A DNA stretch of 64,000 nt from Acanthosepion lycidas (GCA_963932145.1 OZ010574.1:57495732-57559731), one strand, 5' to 3'. Shown: positions 24,426 through 35,994, counted from the stretch's first letter. A program made the numbers and translations. Notes: generated from the letters alone by a model not told the origin.

Positions 24426-25110
24426 TATTACGCGTCCTGGGTATGACGACAAACTACATCCGCGTCCTGGGTAAGACGATAAACTACATCCAGCAGCAAG
24501 GCCTCTGATCAGGAGTTTTTGAGGAGCGTGGAACCACCTCTTAATTTCTGGTGTTTTGTAAAAATTATTACTAGCAATGAATTTTTGAAGGAAAAAATTA
24601 TTACTAGCAATGAATTTTTGAAGGAAAAAATTATTACTAGCAATGAATTTTTGAAGGAAAAAAATATTACTCGCGATGCATTTTTGGAAAAATTATTACC
24701 ATCAATAAATATCTTGTCGGCATTACATGCACCAACCTAATACATGAATTTATTTCGATATATTTTCCCCTGAGGTTGATATGCCGTAAAACAAAATAAA
24801 CGAAACCAAACTAAACCAAAGAATACGTATTCTATTCTTACGAACCTATCCTAAAAATCTTGTCGGTATTAAATAACCCATTGAGGTTGATATGCCGAAA
24901 AACAAAATAAGCGAAACCAAACGAAACCAAAGAATATATATTCTATTCATACGAACCTATCCTAAAAATCTTGTCGGCATTAAGTAATCTATTGAGGTTG
25001 ATATTACGTAAAACAAAACAAACCAAACCAATATATTATGTAGCGTAGTGAATTTCTTGAACCATAATCTTTAGAATATATTTAATCTTGATTGCCTTCC
25101 TGTTCACTCG
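24426..25110 (+). repeat. composite repeat family K, copy 1
   Basis: Three modules in order. First a unique head (gataaactacatccagcagc, with an earlier partial duplicate). Then a 32-bp minisatellite (attactagcaatgaattttt) repeated about four times at 24563-24700. Then about two and a half units of a 111-bp satellite (ttgaggttgatatgccgtaa at 24771, 24884 and 24993). A half mariner terminal repeat (tgcaccaacctaa, 24728-24740) sits between the last two modules. The same modules in the same relative order are at 45560-46160 and, inverted, at 32101-33870. Confidence 0.8.
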
Positions 25111-25116
25111 TTAATA

Positions 25117-25235
25117 TTAGGTTGGTTCAAAAATAATGACGTAATAATGTCGTTTTTTGACGTTATACGTCAAAAAACGACATTATTACGTCATTATTAC
25201 GTCATTATTACGTCATTATTTTTGAACCAACCTAA
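25117..25235. mobile_element. mariner-type MITE with an internal expansion
   Basis: 119 bp, flanked by TA. Compared with the 100-bp copies the right arm carries three copies of acgtcattatt rather than one, a slippage within the arm of the hairpin. Confidence 0.85.
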
Positions 25236-25239
25236 TACA

Positions 25240-26343
25240 TGAATTTATTTCGATATATTTTTCCCCTTCAATTACGAAGGGTGGACCTGTTCGTTTTTTT
25301 CTTTTTTTCTTTTTTTTTATTTTGACAACCACACTGCTGCTGCTATGTTTGGCTGTCTTCCATATCCTTATATTTCATTCCTGTATTTTTTTGTAACGTC
25401 TGGACTTTGGTTTTGTTTTCTTTCTCAGTTAATGCCTTTACCTACTTTCATGTTCCACAACTTCCACGAGATACCTATCTACTTTTACACTTTCTTCTAC
25501 ATCTACTCTTAAACGTTTCTCTCTTCTTGTTTACGACGAATGAATCCTGTCTACTGGACTATATCGGGGGTCCCTTTTTAGTCCTAGGGAATTGTATATA
25601 ATTAATACTCTAGGATAGAATCTGCATGGTCAAAATGTTAAAATTTTCCGTTAGTTGCTTATTTACTAAGAGGAATCAATCAAGCAGCTTAGTATAAAAC
25701 TTATGGAACTCTTGTTCATTTCCCTGAGCCGGAAACTTAGTAATTTGCATACGTAACTATACTCATGCTTTTTAAGACTCAAAAAGGTCGGTAGATTCTA
25801 ATTTTTTTTTCAAGAGGTGAACCTTAAAATGTTTGTCGAAATACAAATTCAAAGAGAAACATCATGATTTCTACAGAAGGTAGCAATTGTACTGATTCCA
25901 TTGAATATATGCAGCCCAATGTACCAAATATGACTTGATTTATGTGGTTTGCACGGAAAAATTAAATAAAAGATTCAATGGAAACAGGTATGATGTCAGA
26001 TACAACAATGTGACATCAATGGAGCTTACAGAATATTTTATTACAAACAGTTCTTTTCGTTCTCTTTTTCTAAATCACACTCTTCTCTTAACTATTACTA
26101 GCAACCATACCCAGCTGGTCTATCAGAAAAAGCATTCAATTAGAATGGAGCAAAAAAAAACATCATGTTTAGATGTTACAGAGTCTATCTTCTTCAATTA
26201 CTTTAAAGTACTTTCATTAAAAAACATTTTGAATTAATCTAGTGATATGTCCCGGAAAAGGATATATTTGAACGAAGTAGCTAAGTGGTTTTGGCTATAC
26301 CAAGTAAAATACTGTATCAGTAATCAACTGGTACGCGTCGTAG
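25240..26343. other. no gene recognised
   Basis: AT-rich spacer. A short methionine-initiated frame (26247 onward, about 43 codons) ends near a donor-like caggtaag at 26347 but is not convincing as an exon. Confidence 0.4.
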
Positions 26344-26610
26344 TCGCAGGTAAGAAGTGTCGATCAATGGCGTAGGCCAATGGGCGTCGTTATAGACTTA
26401 GCTCTCAGACTAAGGCTCTTGACCTCTTCTGACTCTACTACACGTCCGTCGATATTTATGACGGACACCAGCCAATCATATTCCAGTGAGGGGGAACACA
26501 GGTGTATGCATATTCCATTATATCGTCTAGTTACTGAATTAACGGAAGTAGTCCGTATTTATTCAATCGAAGTTTACCGAGAATATGAAGAGGTAAAACA
26601 GGCAACATGA
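26344..26610 (+). CDS. unidentified small open frame
   Basis: The frame is open from 26344; the first methionine is at 26383 or slightly upstream at 26380, giving about 76 codons to the stop at 26608-26610. The segment is GC-richer than its surroundings and uses C/G-ending codons more than neighbouring chance frames. There is no signal peptide, membrane segment or known motif, no poly(A) context that I can assign, and no splice site that clearly joins it to another exon. It may be part of a low-copy repeat. I do not recognise it. Confidence 0.2.
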   Translation, partial: SQVRSVDQWRRPMGVVIDLALRLRLLTSSDSTTRPSIFMTDTSQSYSSEGEHRCMHIPLYRLVTELTEVVRIYSIEVYREYEEVKQAT

Positions 26611-26739
26611 AGACCCACTTCAGATCACAATTATTTTGGAGTTTTTGAAATTCAATTTGTCAGTATGCTACCAGGGATGTAAAAGAGGATTCATTTATAA
26701 AGCAATTGTTAAATTTGATGAAAATTGGTTGAAAGATAA

Positions 26740-27238
26740 CAAAAAATAAGAATGAAACCAGTAAAAATCGCCATTTTTCGCTATTTACGGGGGTTTTCAC
26801 TATATGTGTGGACACAATTATCAAGTTAAATGACTGTTAAACAATCAACTTATTGTTGGTTACTATTGAGCGAAATTTGGATTAGATTGTTTGAGAATTG
26901 AGGGAATTTTTAGTTTAAAATTTGTGTTGAAATCGATTTTTCGTTTTTCGCGGTTTTTCGCAAAACGCAGTGGCGTAGAAATAAAAATGAGATACGGTGA
27001 GCTCGTCATGATGTAAGTAACGTACATACCGAGTTTGAACGAAATCGGAGGAAAAAAGTTGAATTTATCTATTTTTGATCGGCTTTATTGATTATTGATT
27101 TTTAAAAAAATATCAATTTTATACGCTAAGAACCTATTGTACAGTGTTTATGCCAAGTATGGTCAAAATCGGTTGGATGGATCTCGAGTGAAAAGCTATC
27201 ACACAGACAGACAGACATCCTCTGCTTTATATATATAG
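26740..27238 (+). repeat. dispersed repeat with invariant tail
   Basis: Contains the tail pattern aaaatcggttggatggat, then acagacagacagac, then tttatatatatagatt. This arrangement is common to many copies of widespread invertebrate repeats. A relative with a clearer head is at 63226-63912. Helitron and LINE 3' UTR origins are both possible. Confidence 0.5.

Positions 27239-27290
<52 letters not shown>
27239..27290. repeat. (TTA)n microsatellite
   Basis: About 17 perfect trinucleotide units at the end of the preceding repeat. Confidence 0.95.
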
Positions 27291-27292
<2 letters not shown>

Positions 27293-27329
27293 ACAGAAAA
27301 GAGCACGATTTAAGAAAAGAAAAGACTTA

Positions 27330-27490
27330 GTGTTTGACTATTTTAAACAATATTTCAACAGTATGTCTGTCTTCAAATTATATTTAAAAATTGTATACAA
27401 GTATAAAAAATCTATAAAAAAGTATCAATTTTTAAACATAATCTGAAGACAGATATGCTGTCGAAATACTGTTAAACATTGTCAAACACT
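27330..27490. repeat. inverted repeat, about 60-bp arms
   Basis: Arms 27330-27385 and 27428-27485 are reverse complements with scattered differences. Each contains (C/T)TGAAGACAGA, about 6 bases, CTGT(C/T) and GAAATA, reminiscent of a hammerhead core in which two core bases are absorbed into the stem. Function is doubtful. Confidence 0.6.
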
Positions 27491-28414
27491 GTCTTTTCTG
27501 TTTCTTTTCTTAACTCGTGCCCTTCCCTATGTGTTAAAAATATTGGAAGAGTTATGTCTCGTCATTTTGTTTATTATTGTTGTTATTACTTCAAATTTTT
27601 CATTTCAACTTTTTATTTCATCAAAATAATTCGATCATTAATTGGTAGTTGTTTGTGGCTTTTCAAATCGTAAATCCATCTTTATTTTTGACCCTGGCAA
27701 ATTGCCCGACAGAAATCCACAATGAAGTGTGAATTCTCTCAATAAAAAAAAACGCTTCGTCATTTTAGATACTTTCGGACATACCACGATTTCATTGGAC
27801 GCCTATTTCATTTATTCCAATTCTATATCAACTCTTTACAGAAAAAATGGATGCGGCAGATGTAAAGAAAAGTTAGGTCCTCTTTCAAAGAGATCCTTTT
27901 GGGGAAAAAAACGCATTTAGATTATTTTGCATTCGTTCGATAAATATTTGTTCGATATAAGATACATGCCTATGTACAAAATTGCGCAAAAGTGAACCTC
28001 TAAGAAAGAAATATTTGCTTTTTCCTTTCTCAGATGACCATATTTGGCTTATATAACTATTTCTGTAGTGTAGCATACGGAAGATTCTATTTAAAATAAA
28101 TAAATGCCAATATGTATATTTTTCTGTACAATGCACCGGGAAAAAATCCCAATCAAAATTTCAGGTAAGTTTCCAATTATTTAGCTAATGCAATCACATC
28201 TTGGGTTGATAACATAGGTACCTACCAGCAAAAACTTTGGTCCAAACCAAAATGGATGCATTTTTTTCAGAAAAAAATTGTCTCTTTTTTGCCGATAATA
28301 AGCAAATCTTGATTAAACTATATATTTATTAAGAAAAACATTTTCTATTTCATGACTCCTCCTTTTAAGGTCACGATCTTGACCAGTCTTTTTCTATAAT
28401 TGTTGTTGCATACC
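27491..28414. other. no gene recognised
   Basis: AT-rich. A donor-like tcaggtaagt occurs at about 28161-28170 after a 12-codon open stretch, too short to call an exon. Confidence 0.45.
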
Positions 28415-29095
28415 TACCGACGATAATGAGTATATCCCCGTTCACATATATACAATAGTAAATACAGTATGTTGGTCTGCAATTGGAGATTCGTCTCCAG
28501 TTGTGCTGGTCAAACTCTCTGCTTCCGGACAGAGAGGATCCCCAGACGAGGCTATGTCGAAGGGCAGAGTCTCGTCTCGAGAAACAGCTTCCTGGCCCCG
28601 TTTTATACGGTGTCTACGGGGAATTTTTGGCCGATCCTACGGGTTCGAATACCCCACATTAAATTCCGCATTGTGCCACATTTGACCACGTGGGGCGGTT
28701 GATAAATATCCTGCAGTTGGAAATTTGTCTTCAACTGTGCTGGTCAAACTCTCTGCCTCCGGGCAGGGAGGATCCCCAGTCGAGGCTATGTTGAAGGGCA
28801 GTGTCTCGCCTTGGGAAACAGCTACCCGACCCCGTTTTATACGCTGTCTACGGGGAATTTTTGGCCGAACCTACGGGATCTGATACCCCACATTAAATTT
28901 GACCTTATGCCAAATATGGCCGCGTATGACGGTTGATAGATATCCTGCAGTTGGAGATTCATTGTGGAATTCACTCGACTCACTTCTACTACTTCTACGC
29001 GCCCCTGGCGAATCTTATATCCATTGTTCTTGTCCTAAGTATTATCGTTCATTACCAACCTTCGTTTGACTATTCTATTCAGTAACGCCAATGCG
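28415..29095 (+). repeat. dispersed repeat family R, copy 2 with internal duplication
   Basis: Opposite orientation to the copy at 9128-9572. A 234-bp module containing ggtcaaactctctgc and gtctacggggaatttttggc occurs twice in tandem (starting near 28484 and 28718). The right end (cttgtcctaagtattatcgt to attctattcagtaac) also matches the other copy, so both ends of the family are visible. Confidence 0.8.
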
Positions 29096-29760
29096 TACTA
29101 TTTTACCTATTCCAGCTGCAGCAAAAAAAAAAAACCTCCACATCATAATTCTGCCGCCGCCGTATTTAACTGCTTGCACCAAATTCTCCTCATCAAAAGC
29201 CGTATTAGGAGCTGGCCAGACATAAAGCCTATCGTTCCTCCCCAAAATATCTACTTTGGTCTCGTCCGACTATAAAATCTTTGCCAGAACGTTTCTAACT
29301 TATAAATATAAGTTTTGGCATGGTTGATCCGAGCTTGTTTGTACTTTTTCGTAAGCAGTGGCTTTTTTCTTGGATTTCTGACATGTAGACCGGCATCGTT
29401 CAGATTTAGTCGCACAGTAGACGTATGCACATTTACTCCGTCATTGGCTTTGAGGCCTTGGAGAATCGCAGAGATCACAGCAGGATTCGAACTAAATGTC
29501 TACTTGCTCTTGCACTTATTTTTCGCAGACGGCAAATTCTTGATTACGATGCCGTCATATCTTTCCATATATAAATAATTTATTGCACGCTGGAGACGTG
29601 CACTCTAAATCGTTTTGATAGATTTTTGTAGCCTTCTCTAACATTATAGGATTCAACTATGCAGCAAGTTCAATCGATCTTGGCATATATTTAACATTTA
29701 GGCTCTGAACCGTTTGGCATACTCAGTGAGTTATATTAGGCTAACTTATGGTTCACCCTG
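29096..29760 (-). pseudogene. Tc1-like transposase remnant
   Basis: Minus strand. The end at 29760 (CAGGGTGAACCATAAG, followed by TA) is a terminal repeat. Coding sequence includes GVNVHTSTVRLNLNDAGL and RKKPLLTKKYKQAR, the second DNA-binding helix-turn-helix region, then after a stop SDETKVDILGRND, the first DDE aspartate block, and later KYGGGRIMMW. Stops in frame and loss of everything after GGGRIMMW show a truncated, inactive copy. Confidence 0.8.
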
Positions 29761-30110
29761 TACAAGGCTCGGGAGCCACTCACGGCAGAGGGTTACGTTA
29801 ACGTGTAGTTTATATGGAATAGGAATGGGAGATAACGGTTAACCCTGGACGTGAAGAGGTTAAGATTGAAGTGATCGGAGAAAAATTCCCTTGGAAGTCC
29901 GTTTCACGGAACAGTTGTTCGCGGCAAGAAGCTGTTTGAGTGGAACTTCTCGCTGATGGAATACGAAGGAAATGCGGATGGTTTGCAACTATGTAAGTGG
30001 CATGGCATTTCCTAGTCGTGAAGGTTAAACCTGCCGGAATCAAGGAATGTTGTTCACCCGAGCATTTTCCATTGTATTTGCATTGTTCTAAGTCATATAA
30101 CATTTCGAGG
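29761..30110 (+). repeat. repeat pair D, copy 1
   Basis: About 340 bp matching 30429-30765 at roughly 80 percent. Both start tacaaggctcg directly after gttcaccctg and share gaagctgtttgagtggaact. They could be remnants of a pair of LTRs or a duplication that included the Tc1 end; the element type is unknown. Confidence 0.6.
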
Positions 30111-30114
30111 GCGA

Positions 30115-30250
30115 CTATTTACCAGCAATAAATTTTTGGAAAAAAAATTATTGCCAGCAATAAAAATTTTGTCGGCATTAAATAAGCCATTGAGGTTGAT
30201 ATGCTGTAAAACAAATCAAACCTAACCTAACAAATCTAAAGTAACAAACC
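30115..30250 (+). repeat. composite repeat family K, fragment
   Basis: One minisatellite unit (ttaccagcaataaatttttg) followed by one 111-bp satellite unit (attgaggttgatatgctgta), in the same order as the full copies. Confidence 0.7.
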
Positions 30251-30428
30251 ACCCGGATGTAAACTTAACATTAAGCATGCGATCTAAATCGACATTGCAA
30301 CATCAGATCAGTGAATTTGCCCTCATTACTGGCAGGCCATTCCCATTCCTAAAGCATTGTTTGCTTTTATTTGAAATACCCATTTTTTTATTTATTTTTT
30401 ATTTATTTTTACGGTATAGTTCACCCTG

Positions 30429-30765
30429 TACAAGGCTCGCAGGTTCACTCGAGGTAGAGGTTTACGTTAAGGGGTAGTTTATATGAATAGGACGGGAAGA
30501 TAATGGTTAGCCCTAGATTTGGAGAAGTTAAGACTGTATTGATCGGAGAAACATCCCCTTAGGAGTCGGTTCCATCGAGCAGTGGTTCGCGGGAAGAAGC
30601 TGTTTGAGTGGAACTTACTATTCACTAATAGAATACGGAAGGAATGTGGCTGGTTTGCTAGTACGTCAGTGGCATGGGTGGGTCCTAGCCGTGACGGTTA
30701 GACATGGCCGAACCAAGGGATGTAGTTTGTTCGAGCACTTTCCATGGTAGTAGCTATAAAGCAGT
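30429..30765 (+). repeat. repeat pair D, copy 2
   Basis: Direct repeat of 29761-30110. The preceding gttcaccctg is kept although no transposase lies upstream here. Confidence 0.6.
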
Positions 30766-31158
30766 GAGAGAATTGGCACATTCCTCCTGTGAAGAGATAG
30801 GTTTGAAGGTGGAATATAATTATTATCTAGCAAGGACTCGGAGATGCTTTTGAACTCTATCAAGACTGGAAAGTTAGGATTGAGCAGCTACCGTTCAAAT
30901 ATGGCAACAGGACTCCATTTTAGGCCTGTTTCAAATTATTTATTTTATTAAATTACGAAATTCCAAATGAAAGAAATTATCAGAAATAATAATGCGTTTC
31001 ATATTGGGAAGAAAACAAATACAATATTGTCGAAAAAAAAACGCAGTATTTCGGTAACGAGTCTCAGATCGGTATATCGTCAACTAAAATCAAAGATCAA
31101 TTTCAAAACGACAACAGAACACTATTTGCAGACAGTGACTATTAGTGTTGTTTACTAA
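30766..31158. other. no gene recognised
   Basis: AT-rich spacer with no element boundaries seen. Confidence 0.5.
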
Positions 31159-31159
31159 G

Positions 31160-31500
31160 TTTAGTTTGTTGCAAAGCCACAAGTATAAGATACTTGGCGA
31201 GATAAGTGATTGAATAAGCATAGCTTAGATGTGGTACAAAGTCGAAAGTATGCAACACCCAGTGAAGATCGAACTCACTGCTCAGTCGTAAACGATCTAG
31301 CGAGACAAGATTGCAAACTATTAACTATTTACTAAGGACAGTTTAGATGTGGTACAAGGACAGAAATATGGAGCATCTAGTGAAGAAGCGATTTACTAAG
31401 TGTAGCTTAGATGTGGCACAAGGCCTAAAGTTTCGAGCACTCAATGAGAATCGAACTCATTTCTGAAATCTAGCGAGAAATGCTTTCTTAACTATACAAA
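31160..31500 (-). mobile_element. tRNA-derived SINE, family A, minus-strand cluster
   Basis: Three partial units with the reverse B-box (gatcgaactcac, gaatcgaactcat) and the body tagcttagatgtggtacaa / gtggcacaaggc. They match the plus-strand cluster at 39931-40305 and the single copy at 45966-46105. Confidence 0.7.
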
Positions 31501-32100
31501 GTGGGTGACTGCGGCGAACCTGGTTCGCGTGAACGGGGTTAACCTTGATTTTCTTTTTTTAGGTCCACCTAAGTCATATCGGGGTGGTTGCCTGTGAAGC
31601 CCTCCCCTGGTTAGGATAGACCCATTTTATATGTACCTAGTTAATGTGAGTAAGTGTCGTTCCCGGCCTGTTCCCGGGTTGCTCTTTGGTTAGGATCCAA
31701 TTTAAGATTCTCAACCTCCCCTTTTTGTTTTTAGCTCCTCTTTTCATCTCCACTGGGTCAGATTTTTTCCTTCCCCATGGACGTATTTATTTTATGCTTT
31801 TCCTTCCCTCTTGATTTTGTCTAGAGACAGAATACAGCGACCTCGCTTAAATCTTTTGAGAGTTTGACGGGTCCAACTAACATCATTTACCTTATTTTTG
31901 TGTATTTGGTTTGATATTTTAGTTAGTTTTGGGGTTCATACCCTCCCCCGTCATTTCGTATCTTTTACAGATTTGTATATATAGAATTTTAATGCTAATT
32001 AAATTGTTATGTAAAGGGGTGCGTTTTTGTAGGTTTCCTGAGTGTATGCGGTATTATGGTATATGGAGAATTGAATGATGCTGGATGTGTTCTTGCGCTA
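31501..32100. other. moderately GC-rich spacer, no gene recognised
   Basis: Contains taggtccacctaagtc and a cggggtgg block resembling the head of family K (compare 45664), so it may be a further diverged head module. No coding signal. Confidence 0.4.
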
Positions 32101-33445
32101 GATGTGCAAATTGTTCGTATGAATAGAATATGTATTCGTTGGTTTAGTTTGGTTTCGTTTAATTTTTTTTACAGCATATGAAACTCAATGGGTTATTTAA
32201 TGCCGACAAGATGTTTAGGATAGGTTCGTATGAATAGAATATGTATTCTTTGGTTTAGTTTGGTTTCGTTTAATTTGTTTTTCAGCATATCAACCTCAAT
32301 GGGTTATTTAATGCCGACAAGATTTTTAGGATAGGTTCGTATGAATAGAATATGTATTCTTTGGTTTAGTTTGGTTTCGTTTAATTTGTTTTTCAGCATA
32401 TCAACCTCAATGGGTTATTTAATGCCGACAAGATTTTTAGGATAGGTTCGTATGAATAGAATATGTATTCTTTGGTTTAGTTTGGTTTCGTTTAATTTGT
32501 TTTTCAGCATATCAACCTCAATGGGTTATTTAATGCCGACAAGATTTTTAGGATAGGTTCGTATGAATAGAACATGTATTCTTTGGTTTAGTTTGGTTTG
32601 GTTTAATTTGTTTTACAGCATATGAAACTCAATGGGTTATTTAATGCCAACAAGATTTTTAGGATAGATTCGTATGAATAGAATATGTATTCTTTGGTTC
32701 AGTTTGGATTTGTTTATTTTGTTTTACGGCATATCAACCTCAATTGGTTATTTAATGCCGACAAGATTTTTAGGATAGGTTCGTATGAATAGAATATATA
32801 TTCTTTGGTCTAGTTTGGTTTCATTTATTGTGTTTTACGGCTTATCAACCTCAATGGGTTATTTAATGCCGACAAGATTTTTAGGATAGGTTCGTATGAA
32901 TAGAATATGTATTCTTTGGTTTAGTTTGGTTTCGTTTAATTTGTTTTTCAGCATATCAACCTCAATGGGTTATTTAATGCCGACAAGATTTTTAGGATAG
33001 GTTCGTATGAATAGAATATGTATTCTTTGGTTTAGTTTGGTTTCGTTTAATTTGTTTTTCAGCATATCAACCTCAATGGGTTATTTAATGCCGACAAGAT
33101 TTTTAGGATAGGTTCGTATGAATAGAACATGTATTCTTTGGTTTAGTTTGGTTTGGTTTAATTTGTTTTACAGCATATGAAACTCAATGGGTTATTTAAT
33201 GCCAACAAGATTTTTAGGATAGATTCGTATGAATAGAATATGTATTCTTTGGTTCAGTTTGGATTTGTTTATTTTGTTTTACGGCATATCAACCTCAATT
33301 GGTTATTTAATGCCGACAAGATTTTTAGGATAGGTTCGTATGAATAGAATATATATTCTTTGGTCTAGTTTGGTTTCATTTATTGTGTTTTACGGCTTAT
33401 CAACCTCAATGGGTTATTTAATGCCGACAAGATTTTTATTGCTGG
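32101..33445 (-). repeat. 111-bp satellite array of family K with higher-order repeat
   Basis: Twelve units of about 111 bp, each containing gtatgaatagaat, tttggtttagtttggttt, a hexamer block near cagcatatcaacctcaatgg and gccgacaagatttttaggat. Units differ by diagnostic changes. The unit with gaacatg occurs at 32570 and again at 33125, and the unit with gaatatatattc at 32792 and 33347, each exactly 555 bp apart. This is a five-unit block duplicated in tandem (about 32329-32883 and 32884-33438) with no differences I could see. Confidence 0.9.
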
Positions 33446-33870
33446 TAATACTTTTCCTTCAAAAATGCATTGCTTGTAATATATTTTTCTTCCGAAATGT
33501 ATTCCTCGTAATAATGTATTGCTGGTAATAATTATTTACAAAAATATATTAATGATAATATTTTCTTCCCTCAAATATGTATTGCTGGTAATAATTTTTC
33601 CTTAAAAAAATTCATTGTTAGTATTAAAACACAGTTTTACACTTTCACAGTGCTTTGACCCCAGATTGGGAGTTAACGATTTGCCCATATTTGGGACCCT
33701 AACAGGCGCTACCACCCCGGGTCTGGATGGACCTTGGGACACCAGTAATTAAGACGTGGTTCCACGCTCCTCAAAACCTCCTGATCAGTAACCTTGCTGT
33801 TAGACGTAGTTTATCATCTTACCCAGGACTCGGATGTAGTTTATCGTTATGAATGTAGTTTATCTTCTTA
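33430..33870 (-). repeat. composite repeat family K, head and minisatellite modules
   Basis: Reverse complement of the head of copy 1. A degenerate 31-32-bp minisatellite (attgctggtaataattt) is at 33440-33620, then the segment caggcgctaccaccccgggt, then acgtggttccacgctcctca, then two gtagtttatc(at)cttaccca units. Together with 32101-33445 this is the longest copy of family K. Confidence 0.75.
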
Positions 33871-34203
33871 CCCATGACGCTTTAGTTTATGTATTACAGA
33901 TTCAAATCATTCATGACTTTATTTCGAGTAATAGTATTAACTATTCTTTAGTACTTAGCTGTAAATCGACAGCAGTTTATATCCACGCTTCTATTATATA
34001 TGTGAGTTACCAAACTCTACCAAGTAGAATATACTACCCATTTAATTTACTAACACTAGTTTACAAGTTTTGTCAGTCATTGGTCGACGCTTCCTATTTG
34101 GATTCGTATTTATCGGTTGACTAATGTCATTTCTTTGCTTACATGTGTTGGGAACAGCGTGAGAGAGAACGCTAGATAGCTTTTGTGGGCACGTATATCT
34201 GCA

Positions 34204-34500
34204 ATATCTGTCATACCTCTGAGATGAGGTATTATGATTATTTACATTATTCCGACTGTTATCCTCATCTTCATTGCAACGTTTTGGCCGTTGTACACTC
34301 CGGTCTTCTTCAGGAGACATCCGGAAGAGTCATGGCACGTGGAACTGGGACAATCTACCCCTGTGGACGAAATAAAGGGTTAGGTTCAAAATTCCAATCA
34401 CCTGAAGAAGGCCGGAGCGTACAACGACCGAAAAGTTGTGAATATGGCAATGAAGATGAGGATAACAGTCCGAATAATGAAAATAATGTAAATAATCGTA
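34204..34500. repeat. inverted repeat related to the 142-bp array
   Basis: The two arms (34204-34312 and 34401-34500) are reverse complements of about 100 bp containing gatgaggataacagtccgaa. The loop contains aaataaagggtt, also found at the centre of the 1.64-2.68 kb palindrome. It therefore looks like the unit from which that array grew. Confidence 0.8.
34398..34441 (+). ncRNA. hammerhead-ribozyme-like motif
   Basis: Stem I TCAC (34398-34401) pairs with GTGA (34438-34441). Core CTGAAGA is at 34402-34408. Stem II is GGCCG/CGACC with one mismatch and a 10-base loop. GAAA is at 34430-34433. Related copies have ACGT as a two-pair self-complementary stem III; here C is replaced by A. The cleavage triplet would be GTT. 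All core bases are consensus except the extra unpaired A before stem II. Confidence 0.4.
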
Positions 34501-34694
34501 TATCTGCGTTTTGTTTTTGCTTTGTTTTGTTTTTTTGTTTTGTTTTTTTGTTTTGTTTTGTTTTCGTTTTTTTTTTTTTTGCTTTTTTTTTTTTTCATGT
34601 AAATAAATGTTGATTCGCTGGGAAGTTTTTCTATCTCAATAAGCTGAGACATAGCTAGATAGTCGAATAGAAAATGGAGAAAATGAAGTAAATA
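34501..34694. repeat. T-rich low-complexity stretch
   Basis: Runs of TTTTG and TTTC at 34509-34596; frames here are artefacts. Confidence 0.8.
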
Positions 34695-34773
34695 TTAGGT
34701 TGGTGCAAAAATAATTTCGTTTTTTGACGTTCAACTTCAAAAGAAAAACGACATTATTTTTGCACCAATCTAA
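34695..34773. mobile_element. mariner-type MITE
   Basis: 79 bp, TTAGGTTGGTGCAAAAATAA-type ends, TA on both sides; arms partly diverged in the loop. Confidence 0.85.
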
Positions 34774-34883
34774 TAGAAAAAAAGATGCAGGAAAGGAGAG
34801 ACAGACAAATGAAAACGAGGCTGATAACAAAAAAAAAAAAAAAAAAACAAATCAATAGAGAAAAAGTAAAGGGTGAAAAAATA

Positions 34884-34984
34884 TTAGGTTGGTGCAAAAA
34901 TAATGACGCAATAATGTCGTTTTTTGACGAATTTTTAACGTCAAAAAACGACATTATTACGTCATTATTTTTGCACCAACCTAA
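34884..34984. mobile_element. mariner-type MITE
   Basis: 101 bp near-perfect hairpin with TA flanks, only 110 bp from the previous copy and in a similar A-rich context. Confidence 0.9.
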
Positions 34985-35252
34985 TAATACAAATTTAGCT
35001 AAGATAAAAGAAGCGCAATTGTAGAGACGGGATGAGTGAAGAGAGATGGCAAAAATAAAAACAAAAAAGAAATATCTTTAAAAAAAAAAGAGCACAAAGA
35101 AAGTAGGTTTATAATATTTGATGGGGGAAAAACAAGAACAAAGGAGGATAGAGAATGAAAGCTTTAGAAGACTGTCCTTCTATTTAAAGACTGACTAAAA
35201 TGCTAAAAGATCCAAGGAGTGTAAAGAGAGAGAAAGCTAGTGCACGTGCGTG

Positions 35253-35253
35253 C

Positions 35254-35306
<53 letters not shown>
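35253..35306. repeat. (TG)n microsatellite
   Basis: GT tract preceded by a few gtgc units. Confidence 0.95.
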
Positions 35307-35308
<2 letters not shown>

Positions 35309-35309
35309 C

Positions 35310-35990
35310 ACATAGTGAAGAAAAGAAAAAAAAGATTAGAAAAACGAATGAGGGTAAAAGTTATAAAAATGATTATCAGGAGACAGTAAGAATAAATGAA
35401 GGCTGTGTTTGTCAGATTTTGTTGAAGGGTCCATTGTATTCGTGTATCGATAACAAACGCCGTAGCCACTTGCCCAACCCGTTGACCCCCCCCCCACCTT
35501 CACCCCCTTGCATCACCCTTACCACATCACTCGCTTACATGTGCAATAAACATCCACATCGGTTATAACTTCGCAGTCATAAAACATGAAATGTCAACCG
35601 ATTCTGCGCTGCGAAACGGACACAAAATTGTAAAGAAAACAAAATCTTTGTATCTAAATAAGCATAAATTTGTCAAAGGGACAATTTAAAATTTAAAATA
35701 TGTGAAGAAAAAAACATTTGAAAAATGAATAACGCTTAAAAGGGAAAATGAGACAGAAAATAAAACGCCGAAAATAATGAAGAAAATAAAAAATTTCATC
35801 TTATTTGTTGTACTCGTTGAGTTTTCACAGCAAATGGAATTGGTAGGTCTGTTTTTGGTTATTGTTCTGCTTATTTTTTGTTTTTCGTTTTTTTTGTTTT
35901 TTACCGTAAATTAAGTGACAGAATGGCATTTCATTATTCCTCAGTATTATTGCTGAATTTAGTAATTGTCTCGTTCCTCAATCCGAGCCA
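35310..35990. other. no gene recognised
   Basis: AT-rich with a short C-rich patch at 35485-35515. No supported gene. Confidence 0.5.
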
Positions 35991-35994
35991 CTAA

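Noticed and set aside
26247..26349. Possible exon ending at caggtaag
   Set aside because: The acceptor has a poor pyrimidine tract, the frame is only about 34 codons up to the donor, and no partner exon of matching phase was found.
27330..27490. Inverted repeat as another hammerhead pair
   Set aside because: CTGAAGA and GAAA are present, but the best stem uses the core G and A, and no cleavage triplet or stem I fits.
28129..28170. Possible first exon with donor tcaggtaagt
   Set aside because: Only about 12 codons, with no promoter or downstream exon.
32101..33445. Regularly spaced repeats resembling a CRISPR array
   Set aside because: The unit is a contiguous 111-bp satellite without unique spacers, in a eukaryotic context.
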